DNA of 50,000 nucleotides from Prorocentrum cordatum (taxonomy: Eukaryota; Sar; Dinophyceae; Prorocentrales; Prorocentraceae). Made by a program: the position numbers and the translations under genes. Numbering within the stretch: the first letter of the stretch is position 1; every line of letters starts with the position of its first letter. The stretch spans positions 511,180-561,179 of the forward strand of contig CAUYUJ010001447.1 of NCBI GenBank assembly GCA_963575745.1, given 5' to 3'. Of this stretch, positions 31,210 through 39,052 are shown one piece after another. The notes under the pieces were generated by a model. The model had not been told where the DNA came from. It ran no database searches and saw only the letters and a program-made list of their open reading frames with translations.

Positions 31210-32616
31210 CTAACACTTGGCGTCGATCCACGCCAGCGCCGCGCTCCAAGCCTCAATGCGATTCATCGTCGCATTGCGGTCGAAGCGGACGCGGCGATCT
31301 GCCCTCCCCACAACGGCCCTGAACACCTTTTGTGAAGGCTTGTAGATCACGTAGCCGCACCTGTACGGCGCGTTGCACTCGCACGTCGGCGGCTTGGGCA
31401 GCACAGCGGGCTTTGGCACGGCAGCCGCGGGCCGCCGCATGGCAGGGGGCCGCGCCTTCTTCATTGGCACAGCCCCCTCGGCGTCTTCGACGCCTGCCCC
31501 GCCCTCGGCGTCACCGACGCCATCGCCAGCCGCGGAGGGGCGCTTCCTCGCCTTGGCGGTCTTGGCCTTCTTGGCGAGGAGCGCCCTGAGCTTCTCCTCC
31601 TCGTCGGTCAGGTCTGGCTCGGGCTCATCATCGCGCGGCTCATCGCGCGGCTCCTCGCGCGGCGGAAGCTTCGGCTCCTGCTGCGGCTCCTCGCGCGGCG
31701 GGAGCTTTGGCTTCGGGGGCTCCAGCTCCACGCGCGGCTGCGCAGGCGGCTCGGGCGGCCTGAGAGCCGCGGCCGCCGAGTTGGCGAAGAGCGCCGCGCA
31801 CAGCGGTGCACCGAACAGGGCCTGCATGACTTGCAACTGCCCGCCAGCCGTAGGGTCTGGGGCTGTCATTGGGGGCGCTGCAGCTGCAGGCGAGGTCTTC
31901 GCCGCGCAACGCCTGCTCGACTTCCTCACGTAGTCTGGCGCGTCCGTCTGGATCTCCTCCAAGGCGGGCCCATCGTCCTTGTAAGCTGATTTCCACCACG
32001 GCTCAGCCGACATGTCCTCGATGCGGTCGAAGTTCCACACCGTGGCGTACCCAAGCGCGGACCAACCCTTGCACGTGATGGCCTTGGAGATGGCACCCTT
32101 CACCTCTCCGAGGAGCCTGAGCCAATCGCCCCCATGCCCCTTGCCGCTGCCCCACGCCACGAGCGCGGCCGTCTTGCCCTTGGAGCTCTCGGAGAGCGTG
32201 TGGGCGCCGATCAGCTTGCACCGAGCGGCGACCAGGCGTATGCACGCCTTCTCACTCAGGTCGCCGCTCTTCAGCGATTTGATCTCGCTCGCCGTGAAGA
32301 CCCTCGATGCAATGCTAATCTCTTGCCATTGCTTGGATCCGCCTGGCATTGACAACATGCCTGTCTTGGTCCCGGCGCTCTGGCACAAGCGTGCGATGTT
32401 CTCTTGAGTCCAAGTGTTCAGCGAGTGCTCCCTGATTGTTTTCACCAAGGCTGTCGCCTCGTCAGTACTGATCTGTGACAGGTTGTTGATCTTCATGAGG
32501 AGGCTGTCGTACTGGTGCTGGGCCACGGCTGATGGGCACAGGCCACATGCGATTTGTGTCGATACCCACTCTGACATGTGCTGCAGTTCCGCGCGGAGGT
32601 TCGGAACCGTCGTCAT
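31210..32616 (-). CDS. Unknown 468-aa protein with basic nuclear-type tail
   Basis: Not recognised. Residues 1-230 look globular (motifs WTQENIARLCQSAGTKTGML, CIRLVAARCKLIGAHTLSES, GKGHGGDWLRLLGEVKGAIS). Residues about 235-350 are low-complexity, with a repeated KLPPREEP and acidic DEPEPDLTDEEEK. About 350-410 is basic with KARKRPSAAG and PAMRRPAAAVPKP, motifs seen in many dinoflagellate nuclear proteins. The last 55 residues form a compact Cys-containing module (CECNAPYRCGYVIYKPSQK ... WSAALAWIDAKC). The ATG at 32616 sits in the centre of a palindrome; a second Met at 32577 (MSEWVSTQ) is an equally good start. One uninterrupted exon with a leader-like sequence about 95 bases upstream. A nuclear, nucleic-acid-related role is inferred from the basic motifs only. 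Confidence 0.75.
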   Translation of the reverse strand: MTTVPNLRAELQHMSEWVSTQIACGLCPSAVAQHQYDSLLMKINNLSQISTDEATALVKTIREHSLNTWTQENIARLCQSAGTKTGMLSMPGGSKQWQEISIASRVFTASEIKSLKSGDLSEKACIRLVAARCKLIGAHTLSESSKGKTAALVAWGSGKGHGGDWLRLLGEVKGAISKAITCKGWSALGYATVWNFDRIEDMSAEPWWKSAYKDDGPALEEIQTDAPDYVRKSSRRCAAKTSPAAAAPPMTAPDPTAGGQLQVMQALFGAPLCAALFANSAAAALRPPEPPAQPRVELEPPKPKLPPREEPQQEPKLPPREEPRDEPRDDEPEPDLTDEEEKLRALLAKKAKTAKARKRPSAAGDGVGDAEGGAGVEDAEGAVPMKKARPPAMRRPAAAVPKPAVLPKPPTCECNAPYRCGYVIYKPSQKVFRAVVGRADRRVRFDRNATMNRIEAWSAALAWIDAKC

Positions 32617-32646
32617 ATGACGACAGTTCCGGACCTTCGCGCCTCG
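32592..32646. other. Palindrome centred on CATATG at the start codon
   Basis: GTCGTCATATGACGAC is a perfect 16-bp palindrome. It extends as GAGGTTCGGAAC / GTTCCGGACCTTCGCG to arms of about 25 bp. Both strands therefore begin ATGACGACxGTTCC (MTTVP). Possible operator-like site or inverted duplication of the gene start. Confidence 0.75.
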
Positions 32647-32715
32647 CGCCTCGCGATAGGTCGCGCCTCGCGAAAGATCGCGCCTCGCGATAGATCGCGA
32701 TCGATCGCGATCGAG
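32638..32715. repeat. CGCGCCTCGCGATAGATCG short tandem repeats
   Basis: Four units of TCGCGCCTCGCGA(T/A)AGA pass into GATCGCGATCGATCGCGATC between the palindrome and the leader-like sequence. Confidence 0.85.
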
Positions 32716-32732
32716 CCCAAATGGCTATGCGA
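32711..32732 (-). other. Second relict spliced-leader-like sequence
   Basis: The minus strand reads CATAGCCATTTGGGCTCGAT; TAGCCATTTxGGCTC matches the leader core, and it shares the T-to-G change with the copy at 30772-30793. It lies about 95 bases upstream of the 468-aa gene on the same strand. Confidence 0.45.
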
Positions 32733-32734
32733 CG

Positions 32735-33652
32735 CGGGCCTGTGTGATCTATATTCGAAACGAGAACCCGACGCCAACTGATGCCAACTTGCAATGCCCC
32801 ACGCATCGAAGATTGGTGTCGGATGGCAGTGCGAGTCTACCACCTGCAACGGGTTGCATGCATCTTGGCATACATAGAACCGACGCGTATATGGCGATGT
32901 TAGTGTTGCCGCGTCGCGTACCCCCGCCAGCCCATCCGACTCGAACGAAGAGCGCAGACCACCTGCAGTTGTTATCATCATATGTCTCATCATCATTTTC
33001 GTTAAGTGCGCGCGCGCTGATGCCGAGGGGACGGTCCAAGACATCACTCACAGACCTGGCGTTCTGGATTTAACCTCACCAGTCGGGAGCATCCCAAAGT
33101 CTTGGTCCTCCGTATCCTCCTCCTCTTCCGCCTCATCCTCCTCATCTTCCCCTCCTCATCCCTCTCCTCCTCCTCCCCGTTGCGGCCTTGGGGCTCTATG
33201 TGTGGTTCCTCTTGGGGTTTTGGTGCTGCGTCATCCTACAGATATCGTGAGGCGTCGGATGATCCTATGACGCGAAAAGGCGGAAACGCATAGCACCAAT
33301 GCCATTCAGAGTGCGAAGCAGTTGTGAGGGAGCGATGGGGGGGGGCACGGCTTAGTAGCGTAGTAGGATGGGCAAGAGCATCAGCACCAGCAGCAACAGG
33401 AGGACAACGACGAGGAGGGACGAAGAGGGAATGATGTGATGGGGAGGACGAGGATGGGGATGAGGATGAGGATGGGGAGGGAGGGGGGAGGAGGAGGCGG
33501 AGGAGGAGGGAGGAGGAGGAGAAGGGGGAAGATGAGGAGGAGGACGAGGCACCTGCGCTATCATGCCGACATTATCATCCCAGACTCATCTTGCATTGAT
33601 GCATGCAGGTTTTTTCTCTGACCCCCCCACCCGTCGTCCGTCGCCCCCACGC
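32735..33652. other. No gene seen; G-rich/GGA tract
   Basis: 33100-33180 is CCTC-rich and 33350-33552 is GGA/GGATGGGGATGAGG-rich. 33590-33615 has GATGCATGCAGGTTTTTTCTCTGAC, which recurs loosely at 4440 and 26148. No coding recognised. Confidence 0.5.
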
Positions 33653-33785
33653 CCCCAGCGGGCATCGCGCTCGGCGCGCGCCAGCTCAGTCTCGGCCCGA
33701 ACGTGGGCCGCGCTCGCATCATCCGCGTCGAGCAGCGCGTTCATCCACGCGTCCTTGCTCTTCAAAAACGCATTGAACCTCCTCT
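33653..33785 (-). CDS. Short helical charged protein, exon 2
   Basis: The acceptor ATAGGCAG|AG at 33786/33785 repeats the GGCAG of the exon 1 donor. Reads ERRFNAFLKSKDAWMNALLD, then ADDASAAHVRAETELARAER, then DARWG, again almost wholly helical with heptad-like spacing. A likely GC donor (TGGGG|GC) ends it at about 33653; the following exon was not found. The joined product is about 94 aa so far. Confidence 0.55.
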
Positions 33786-33941
33786 CTGCCTATCGGGGGG
33801 GGGAGGGAGGGGGGCGATCGCACGGAGGCGGGTGGGACTGGCGACGCCGATGGGGCCATTGACTAAGGGGGTGGGCTCGAGAGCCCATCCCCTCCCCCCT
33901 GGCCTCGAGGGGCCCTTGTGTTGTTGTTAGTTAACAACCGC

Positions 33942-34092
33942 CTGCCTTCTTCTCAGCCTGCGTCTTCGCTGCTTTGGCATGCTTCAATGCCGCCTTGGCA
34001 GTCTTCACTGACCGCTGGCGTTCCTGCTTTTCATCCTGCAGCTCAAAGCGCACCTGCGCTTCCATCGCGATCGTCTTCGCTGATTTTCCCAT
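33942..34092 (-). CDS. Short helical charged protein, exon 1
   Basis: ATG at 34092: MGKSAKTIAMEAQVRFELQD, then EKQERQRSVKTAKAALKHAK, then AAKTQAEKKA, strongly helical and basic with no hydrophobic core, like a coiled-coil or basic chromatin-type peptide. The exon is 50 codons plus one base and ends AAGGCAG|GC, a GC donor. Splicing to 33785 gives ...KKAERRFNAFLK in frame. Without splicing it would end GGC-stop after three codons. The neighbouring genes starting at 34496 and 35039 have the same design. Family and role unknown. Confidence 0.55.
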
Positions 34093-34495
34093 GGACACGT
34101 GAACCGCAAATGGGGACGCGTAAGCCACGCGTGAACTGGTTCGCAAAGGTGGGCGAATGAACCACAAATGCTGCTGACGGTTTGCCAAGCGTTCAGCCCC
34201 GCCATCGTTGGCGACATGTAGTAAGCTGGGGGGGGGGGGGGCGCGAGAGGTGTGAACAGGAGAGGGGTCGAGATGAGGAGGCGGCTGGGGGTGGACATGC
34301 AACGGGAGTGCCCGATCACGGCGTCGATGTAGTGGGGGGGTATGAGTAGGGGGCAGTGATGTGTGATCACATGGTTGGCACTCATGCCATGCGACCGCGT
34401 CGCAGACTACATGCGTTTTCACGCAGCCGAGTTGGTTGAGGGCTGAGAGAACGCAGCTTGTAAGCTGCGGCGCGCGCGCGTGTGTGTACGCGACT

Positions 34496-34636
34496 ATGCC
34501 TGCCATGTCAGCCGACTTGAAGGCGCTGCGTGCCAAGCACCGCAAGGAGGACACGGAGCACTTCAATGAAAGGTTGGATACCCTGATCAGGCACAAGCAG
34601 CATTGCCAGAAGATGTCCAAAACGGCGGACCGCAAG
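34496..34636 (+). CDS. Short helical charged protein, exon 1 (second gene)
   Basis: MPAMSADLKALRAKHRKEDT, then EHFNERLDTLIRHKQHCQKM, then SKTADRK: exactly 47 codons ending at CGCAAG|GC, a GC donor. It is divergent from the gene at 34092, with a ~400-bp region between them. Similar in length, charge and helical nature to the genes at 34092 and 35039, but not alignable by eye. Downstream exon not found. Function unknown. Confidence 0.45.
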
Positions 34637-34727
34637 GCAGCCAGTATCTCATGCATGACATGTTGCAAGTGGTTGCAATCCATTCACGTCGAAATATATT
34701 TGCTGATTAGAGCATAAACGTTGGGCA

Positions 34728-34905
34728 TCACCCGATGCAGTTGTATGCATGTTCGGTTGTGTTGAAACGCATTGCAATCGGCTGCGAGTAGTTCGCGTCG
34801 AAGGGCGCACTTGTGACACTATGGGGGGGGGGGGGGGGGCGTTGAGGCAGCGCCCAATGCAGTCGTATGCATGCGCGTTCGGTTGCGTTGACACGCAGGT
34901 ATGTA
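34728..34905 (+). repeat. Direct duplication with G18 run
   Basis: CCGATGCAGTTGTATGCATG, then TTCGGTTGTGTTGAAACGCA recurs ~125 bases on as CCAATGCAGTCGTATGCATG, then CGTTCGGTTGCGTTGACACG. A run of 18 G (34826-34843) lies between. Confidence 0.8.
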
Positions 34906-35038
34906 CTATCATGATGTCAGGGTGTGAAATTGGTTGTGTAATGGCTTGGCGTTGCGACTGTGGTCGCATGGTCTCAAGCGGTTGGGCGAACGGTCGCACT
35001 TAGCAACGGCGTGTCAACGCCACGTCTGAACCCCGTCC

Positions 35039-35192
35039 ATGCCCACTCGAAAGGCAGACGCTGCATACAAGAAGATGGAGAAGCTCGTGAAGAAGGCGGA
35101 GCAGGCCGCGGATTCGTTCACGTTGCTCTTGGACAACGCCAAGATGTGTAAGGGTGCGGTTGATCGGGCGAATAATCGCCTTGTGGAGGCAG
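35039..35192 (+). CDS. Short helical charged protein, exon 1 (third gene)
   Basis: MPTRKADAAYKKMEKLVKKA, then EQAADSFTLLLDNAKMCKGA, then VDRANNRLVEA: 51 codons plus one base, ending GAGGCAG|GT. The phase and the (A/G)AGGCAG donor are the same as in the gene at 34092 (50 codons plus one base, AAGGCAG|GC), which supports common descent. If unspliced, the frame continues to 35251 for 70 aa. Role unknown. Confidence 0.5.
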
Positions 35193-35394
35193 GTGCTGCC
35201 GATCGTGCGCGGGGGCGCAAAGCCTTGGGCATCGGTGAATGCGCCGCCTGAGTGTGGGTGTCGGGGCGTACTTAGATGGGGGCTCGTTGGGGCTGTGCGT
35301 GCAAACGCATGTATGCGAGCCTTCAGGTTCTCGCTGCAGCTTTTCGCGCGATAAAGCACCCTGCGGAGAGACCGATGGCACGAATACGAATGAG

Positions 35395-36215
35395 GACGAG
35401 GAGAAATAAGAATAGGATGAGGAGGGTTAGGCGGTGGAGGTGAATGAGACGGAGAAGGAGGATGATGGGGATGAGAATGGTGAGGAGGGATAGGGAGGAG
35501 GAGAAGGAGGACGAGGATGAGGAGAAGGGGGAGGGCGAGCAGGAGGAGGAGCAGGATGAGACGCCCCCGCAGTCGTCTCCGCCGCCGTCGAACTCGTCGC
35601 AGCCAACTCGTCGCCACCAACTCTTCGCCGTCGCCGTCGCTATCGCAGCCGCCATGGCAATTGCTCCTCCTCATCTTCTTCCTCCTCCTCCTCCTCCTCC
35701 TCCCCATCGTCCCCCTCTTCCTCCGCGTGCTCCTTGTCCTGCTCCTCCTCATGCTCCTCCTCCTACTCCTCCTCATCCTCGTTGTCGTTCAATCGTGGTC
35801 GTCACGGTGGCCGCCGCCCTCTCCTGCGCCGCGCGCGCAGATGACGGCGCAGGCGACGGCTTCGACGGCGACGGCGGGAACGAGGAGGAGACATGATGAG
35901 AATGAAGAGGGTGAGAATGAGACGGAGTAAGAATGAGGAGAATGAGGATGATGAGGAGGAGAATGAGGATGAGGAAGAGGAGGCAGAGGAGGAGGAGGAG
36001 GTGGGGGAAGATGAGGAGGGTGATGAGGCGGAGGAGAAGGAGGAGGAGGAGGAGGCGGCGGCGGAGGAGGAGGAGGAGGAGGATAAAGGTAGGAGGGGGA
36101 GGATGAGGATGAGGGGGAGGATGGGCCTTCCCCTCCTCCTCCTCCTCCTCACCCCCCACCTCCTCCTCAGAATCCTCCCCCCTCTCCTTCTCCTTGTCCT
36201 CCTTCTCCCGCGCAT
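35395..36215. repeat. Alternating GGA/GATGAG and CCT tracts
   Basis: 35395-35560 purine, 35665-35790 pyrimidine, 35880-36120 purine, 36125-36210 pyrimidine. The alternation gives two possible long purine/pyrimidine hairpins. The Glu-rich and Leu-rich frames are by-products. Confidence 0.85.
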
Positions 36216-36399
36216 CCTCCTCTCATCCCACTTCCCCTTATTCTCGCTCACGCCACGCTCATACATCACTTATCAACATGATCCAGCGCAGCCGCGGGCA
36301 GCGCAGCCAAGCAGACAAGCCAATTCTAGGCGCAACGTCGACCACGAGCGAGATGGATACCCTCGAAGTTTACTCTAAACATGAGCTCAAACCCTTGGT

Positions 36400-36692
36400 G
36401 TCGTATGTCAGAATCTCACATGCGACAAATCTGTCGTATGTCAGAATCTTACATACGACAAATCTGTCGTATGTCAGAATCTTACATACGACAACGTTGT
36501 CGTATGTAAGAATCGTACATACGACATCTCGCTCTTATATATCATAAGGATTCTATTAACACATCCGTCGTATGTTAGAATCTTACATACGACAACGGTG
36601 TCGTATGTAAGAATCTTACATACGACAACTTTGTCGCATGTTAGAATCTTACATACGACAACTGCGTCGTATGTTAGAATCTTACATACGAC
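36400..36692. repeat. Array of eight 27-bp palindromes, period 33 bp, in two blocks of four
   Basis: Each copy is GTCGTATGTxAGAATCTTAC followed by ATACGAC, an almost perfect hairpin. Starts: 36400, 36433, 36466, 36499, then 36567, 36600, 36633, 36666. Spacers are 6 bases (AAATCT, AAATCT, AACGTT; AACGGT, AACTTT, AACTGC). The middle gap (36526-36566) looks like one decayed unit. Not CRISPR: the spacers are too short and the repeats themselves are palindromes. It lies about 220 bases beyond the 3' end of the GYDKGYD gene at 36912. Confidence 0.95.
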
Positions 36693-36911
36693 AACCCCCA
36701 CCATAATAGATCATGCCAACGGAGGAGAGGCAGCGCGCGGTCTAGAATGAACTCCACGCTTGCTGCCGCGCTGGTGGCGGCACATTAATGCGACAGCGGC
36801 GGCTTCGGCGCCGCTTTGGTAGTGGTGTCTGGCGCTACTGATCAGCGGCGAACAGCCGCCTCCGCCCAGATGTCGGGAGGGGGAACACATTACATATCCA
36901 GTTCTTGGCCC

Positions 36912-38183
36912 TCATCCTTCCCCCTCGCCCTTGGTAAGAACCGTTGAAGGAGGAGGGATGAGGGGGCCCGGTAGAACTAGATTTGTATTGTTTTCCTCCA
37001 CCCATACGCGCCAGTGCGTCCGCTTGCTCCACCTGACGTAGTCGGCCTTGCCGCGGTCCGACATCAGGTCCTGCAGCCCGTCCAGCTGCTCCTTGGTGGC
37101 AAGGGCCTTCGCCAGCCTGATGTGGCGCCCGCCGCGGGACTTCTCCTCGCGCCAGCCCTTGCCGCCGTCGTAGCCTTTATCGCCCTTGCCGCCGTCGTGG
37201 CCCTTGCCACTGTCGATGCCCTTGCCACTGTCGTAGCCTGTATCGCCACGGTCGTAGCTTGGATCACCGCCGTAGCCCGTGTCACCGTCGTAGCCCTTGC
37301 CGACGTCGTAGCCCTTGCGATCATAGCCCTTGTCGCCCTTGCGATCGTAGCCCTTGTCGCCCTTGCGGTCGTAGTCACGGCTGTCGTAGCCACTGTTGCC
37401 GTAGTTGTCGCAGCCACGGTTGTCGTAGCCACTGCTGTCGCATCCGCGGTTGTCGTAGCCACGGTCGTTGTAACCACGGTTGTCGTAGCCACGCTGGTAG
37501 TTGCCACTCTTGTCGTAGCCCTTGCTGCCGTAGCCTCTGTTGTCGTAGCCCTTGCTCGAGCCCTTGTCGTAGTCGCCCCAGCGCCTGCGGTCGTACCACC
37601 TGTTGTCGTAGTCATCGTCGTCGCGGTCGTACCACGAGCTGTGGTGGTCATACCACTTGGATCTGTACGGGTCGTAGCGGCGGTCGTAGCCCTTGTCGCC
37701 CGTGCCACCGTCGTAGCCCACGTCGCCCCTGTCACCGTGGTAGCCTTTGTCGCGGCCCTTGTCGATGTCGTAGCCTGCGCCGCTGCCCTTGCCATCGTCG
37801 CGGCCCTTGTCGAAGCCCTTGCTCGAGCTGCCTTTGCCGCCGCGGTAGCCCTTGCCACCGTCGGCGATGCCCTTGCCACCGCCGTAGCTGGCGTAGTCGT
37901 AGCCCGTGTCGTCGCCATCGCCGTCGCCCATGAACTCCTGCAGGCCCTGGAACGAGTTCAACTCGGGATCCAGCGCGGGCGCCAACTCGAGATCATCGAG
38001 CAAGCCGTCGGCCACGCGCGAGCGATCGTACTTCGCCAAGACCTTCGCCGTCGGCGGCGTGCTTGGCGGCCGAGGGGCCACCTTGCTGGTGGGCTGCAAG
38101 ACCTTGGCGGCCGCGGCGCGCCGCCGCTGGCTGAGATCCTCCGCCGCCTCCAGGAGCAGCGTCACCGCGGTCTCGTCCGCCAT
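36912..38183 (-). CDS. GYDKGYD-repeat low-complexity protein 1 (423 aa)
   Basis: Start ATG 38183 (MADETAVTLLLEAAEDLSQR); the frame is open further up but only through a CAG-rich repeat. Residues 1-110 are a unique N-terminus (RVADGLLDDLELAPALDPEL, NSFQGLQEFMGDG). About 110-350 is a low-complexity region of GYD(K/N)(K/R)G units with Tyr every 3-8 residues. The end is a conserved block RLAKALATKEQLDGLQDLMS, then DRGKADYVRW. The same end block occurs inside the divergent paralogue at 39053. Tyr/Gly/Arg/Asp-rich repeats are a feature of proteins that self-associate into condensates or bind RNA; that role is inference. Family not recognised. Confidence 0.75.
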   Translation of the reverse strand: MADETAVTLLLEAAEDLSQRRRAAAAKVLQPTSKVAPRPPSTPPTAKVLAKYDRSRVADGLLDDLELAPALDPELNSFQGLQEFMGDGDGDDTGYDYASYGGGKGIADGGKGYRGGKGSSSKGFDKGRDDGKGSGAGYDIDKGRDKGYHGDRGDVGYDGGTGDKGYDRRYDPYRSKWYDHHSSWYDRDDDDYDNRWYDRRRWGDYDKGSSKGYDNRGYGSKGYDKSGNYQRGYDNRGYNDRGYDNRGCDSSGYDNRGCDNYGNSGYDSRDYDRKGDKGYDRKGDKGYDRKGYDVGKGYDGDTGYGGDPSYDRGDTGYDSGKGIDSGKGHDGGKGDKGYDGGKGWREEKSRGGRHIRLAKALATKEQLDGLQDLMSDRGKADYVRWSKRTHWRVWVEENNTNLVLPGPLIPPPSTVLTKGEGEG

Positions 38184-38360
38184 GGTGCTGCTGGTTGCAC
38201 TGGTGATGCTGCTGCGGGTGGTGCTGCTGGTTGCACTGGTGGCGCTGCTGCAGCTGGTGCTGCTGCGCGTGGAGCTGCTGGATGCACTGGTGGTGCTGAT
38301 GCAGCTGGTGCTGCTGCGCGCGGAGCGCTGGTAGCTGCTGCGCGTGGAGCGCTGCAGCTG
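38184..38360 (-). repeat. CAGCAGCACCAGTGCAACCAG repeats at the 5' side of gene 36912-38183
   Basis: About four 40-48-bp units (on the minus strand CACCAGTGCAACCAGCAGCA) immediately upstream of the ATG. If the upstream ATG at 38369 were used they would add a Ser/Thr-rich 62-aa leader. Confidence 0.7.
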
Positions 38361-38831
38361 GTCGCGCACTGTCGCGACCCAAGCAACGCTCGGGCCTAAA
38401 CGGCGGTGGCAACGGAGGAGGATGAGGTCGGGGAGGGATATTCACATCATAGCGTAGCATTGCATGGCATACCATAACCAACATCATGGTTCGCGGTACT
38501 GAGTTCATCGTGAGGTCGTGTGGTGCTGAGTTAATTGTGAGGCTGTCTCGAGCGAACGCAGACGACGATGTTAACGCATCTCATTTTCAAGTTCACATCC
38601 CCAAGTCAACTCTGGAACAACGCATGCATTGCTGCATGCACCCATGAGTGCACGGCGCGAAACGATTCGCGACGCAGCCACGCCCCCTCACCCGAATCGC
38701 CCCCTCACCTGAATCGCACCCCCCCCCCCCTCCCCCCATTTGCGCGCGCTGCTGTTTCTGGACCGAGGCCCCCTGGAGGACCCCTTTCTCCTCCCAGGGG
38801 GGCGTGGCCGCGCGCGGTGGCGCGCGCGGCC

Positions 38832-38880
38832 ATGGCGTGCAGCGCCGAGGCGCTGAGCCGCCTGCACGAGGACTGCTGGG
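38832..38880 (+). CDS. GYDKGYD-repeat protein 2, exon 1
   Basis: ATG in a good context (GCGGCCATGG): MACSAEALSRLHEDCWG, then GGTGAGAG, a strong donor, followed by GGA-rich intron. The helical start continues naturally into ELQRERRITDRLL of the exon at 39053. With canonical GT-AG sites the join is out of frame by one base, so the site is shifted, non-canonical, or the gene carries an indel. Confidence 0.5.
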
Positions 38881-39052
38881 GTGAGAGCCACAGGAGAAGG
38901 ATGAAGGGGGATGAGGAGGACGAGGAGGAAGACGAGGATGATGAGGAGGAGGAGGAGGAGAAGGAATAGGAGGAGGAGGAGGAGGAGGAGGAGGGGGGGG
39001 AGGAGAGGAGGAGGAGGAGGAGGAGGTCGGCGGATTTTCGCCCTCCATACAG

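Noticed and set aside
36400-36692. CRISPR array
   Set aside because: Repeats are themselves perfect palindromes with 6-bp, partly identical spacers, and the DNA is eukaryotic.
36474-36704. VCKILTYD-repeat protein
   Set aside because: The 33-bp (11-codon) palindromic repeat gives an open frame automatically; the frame starts and ends with the array.
37014-38399. 461-aa Ala/Val-rich plus-strand protein
   Set aside because: Antisense shadow of the GYDKGYD gene on the minus strand.
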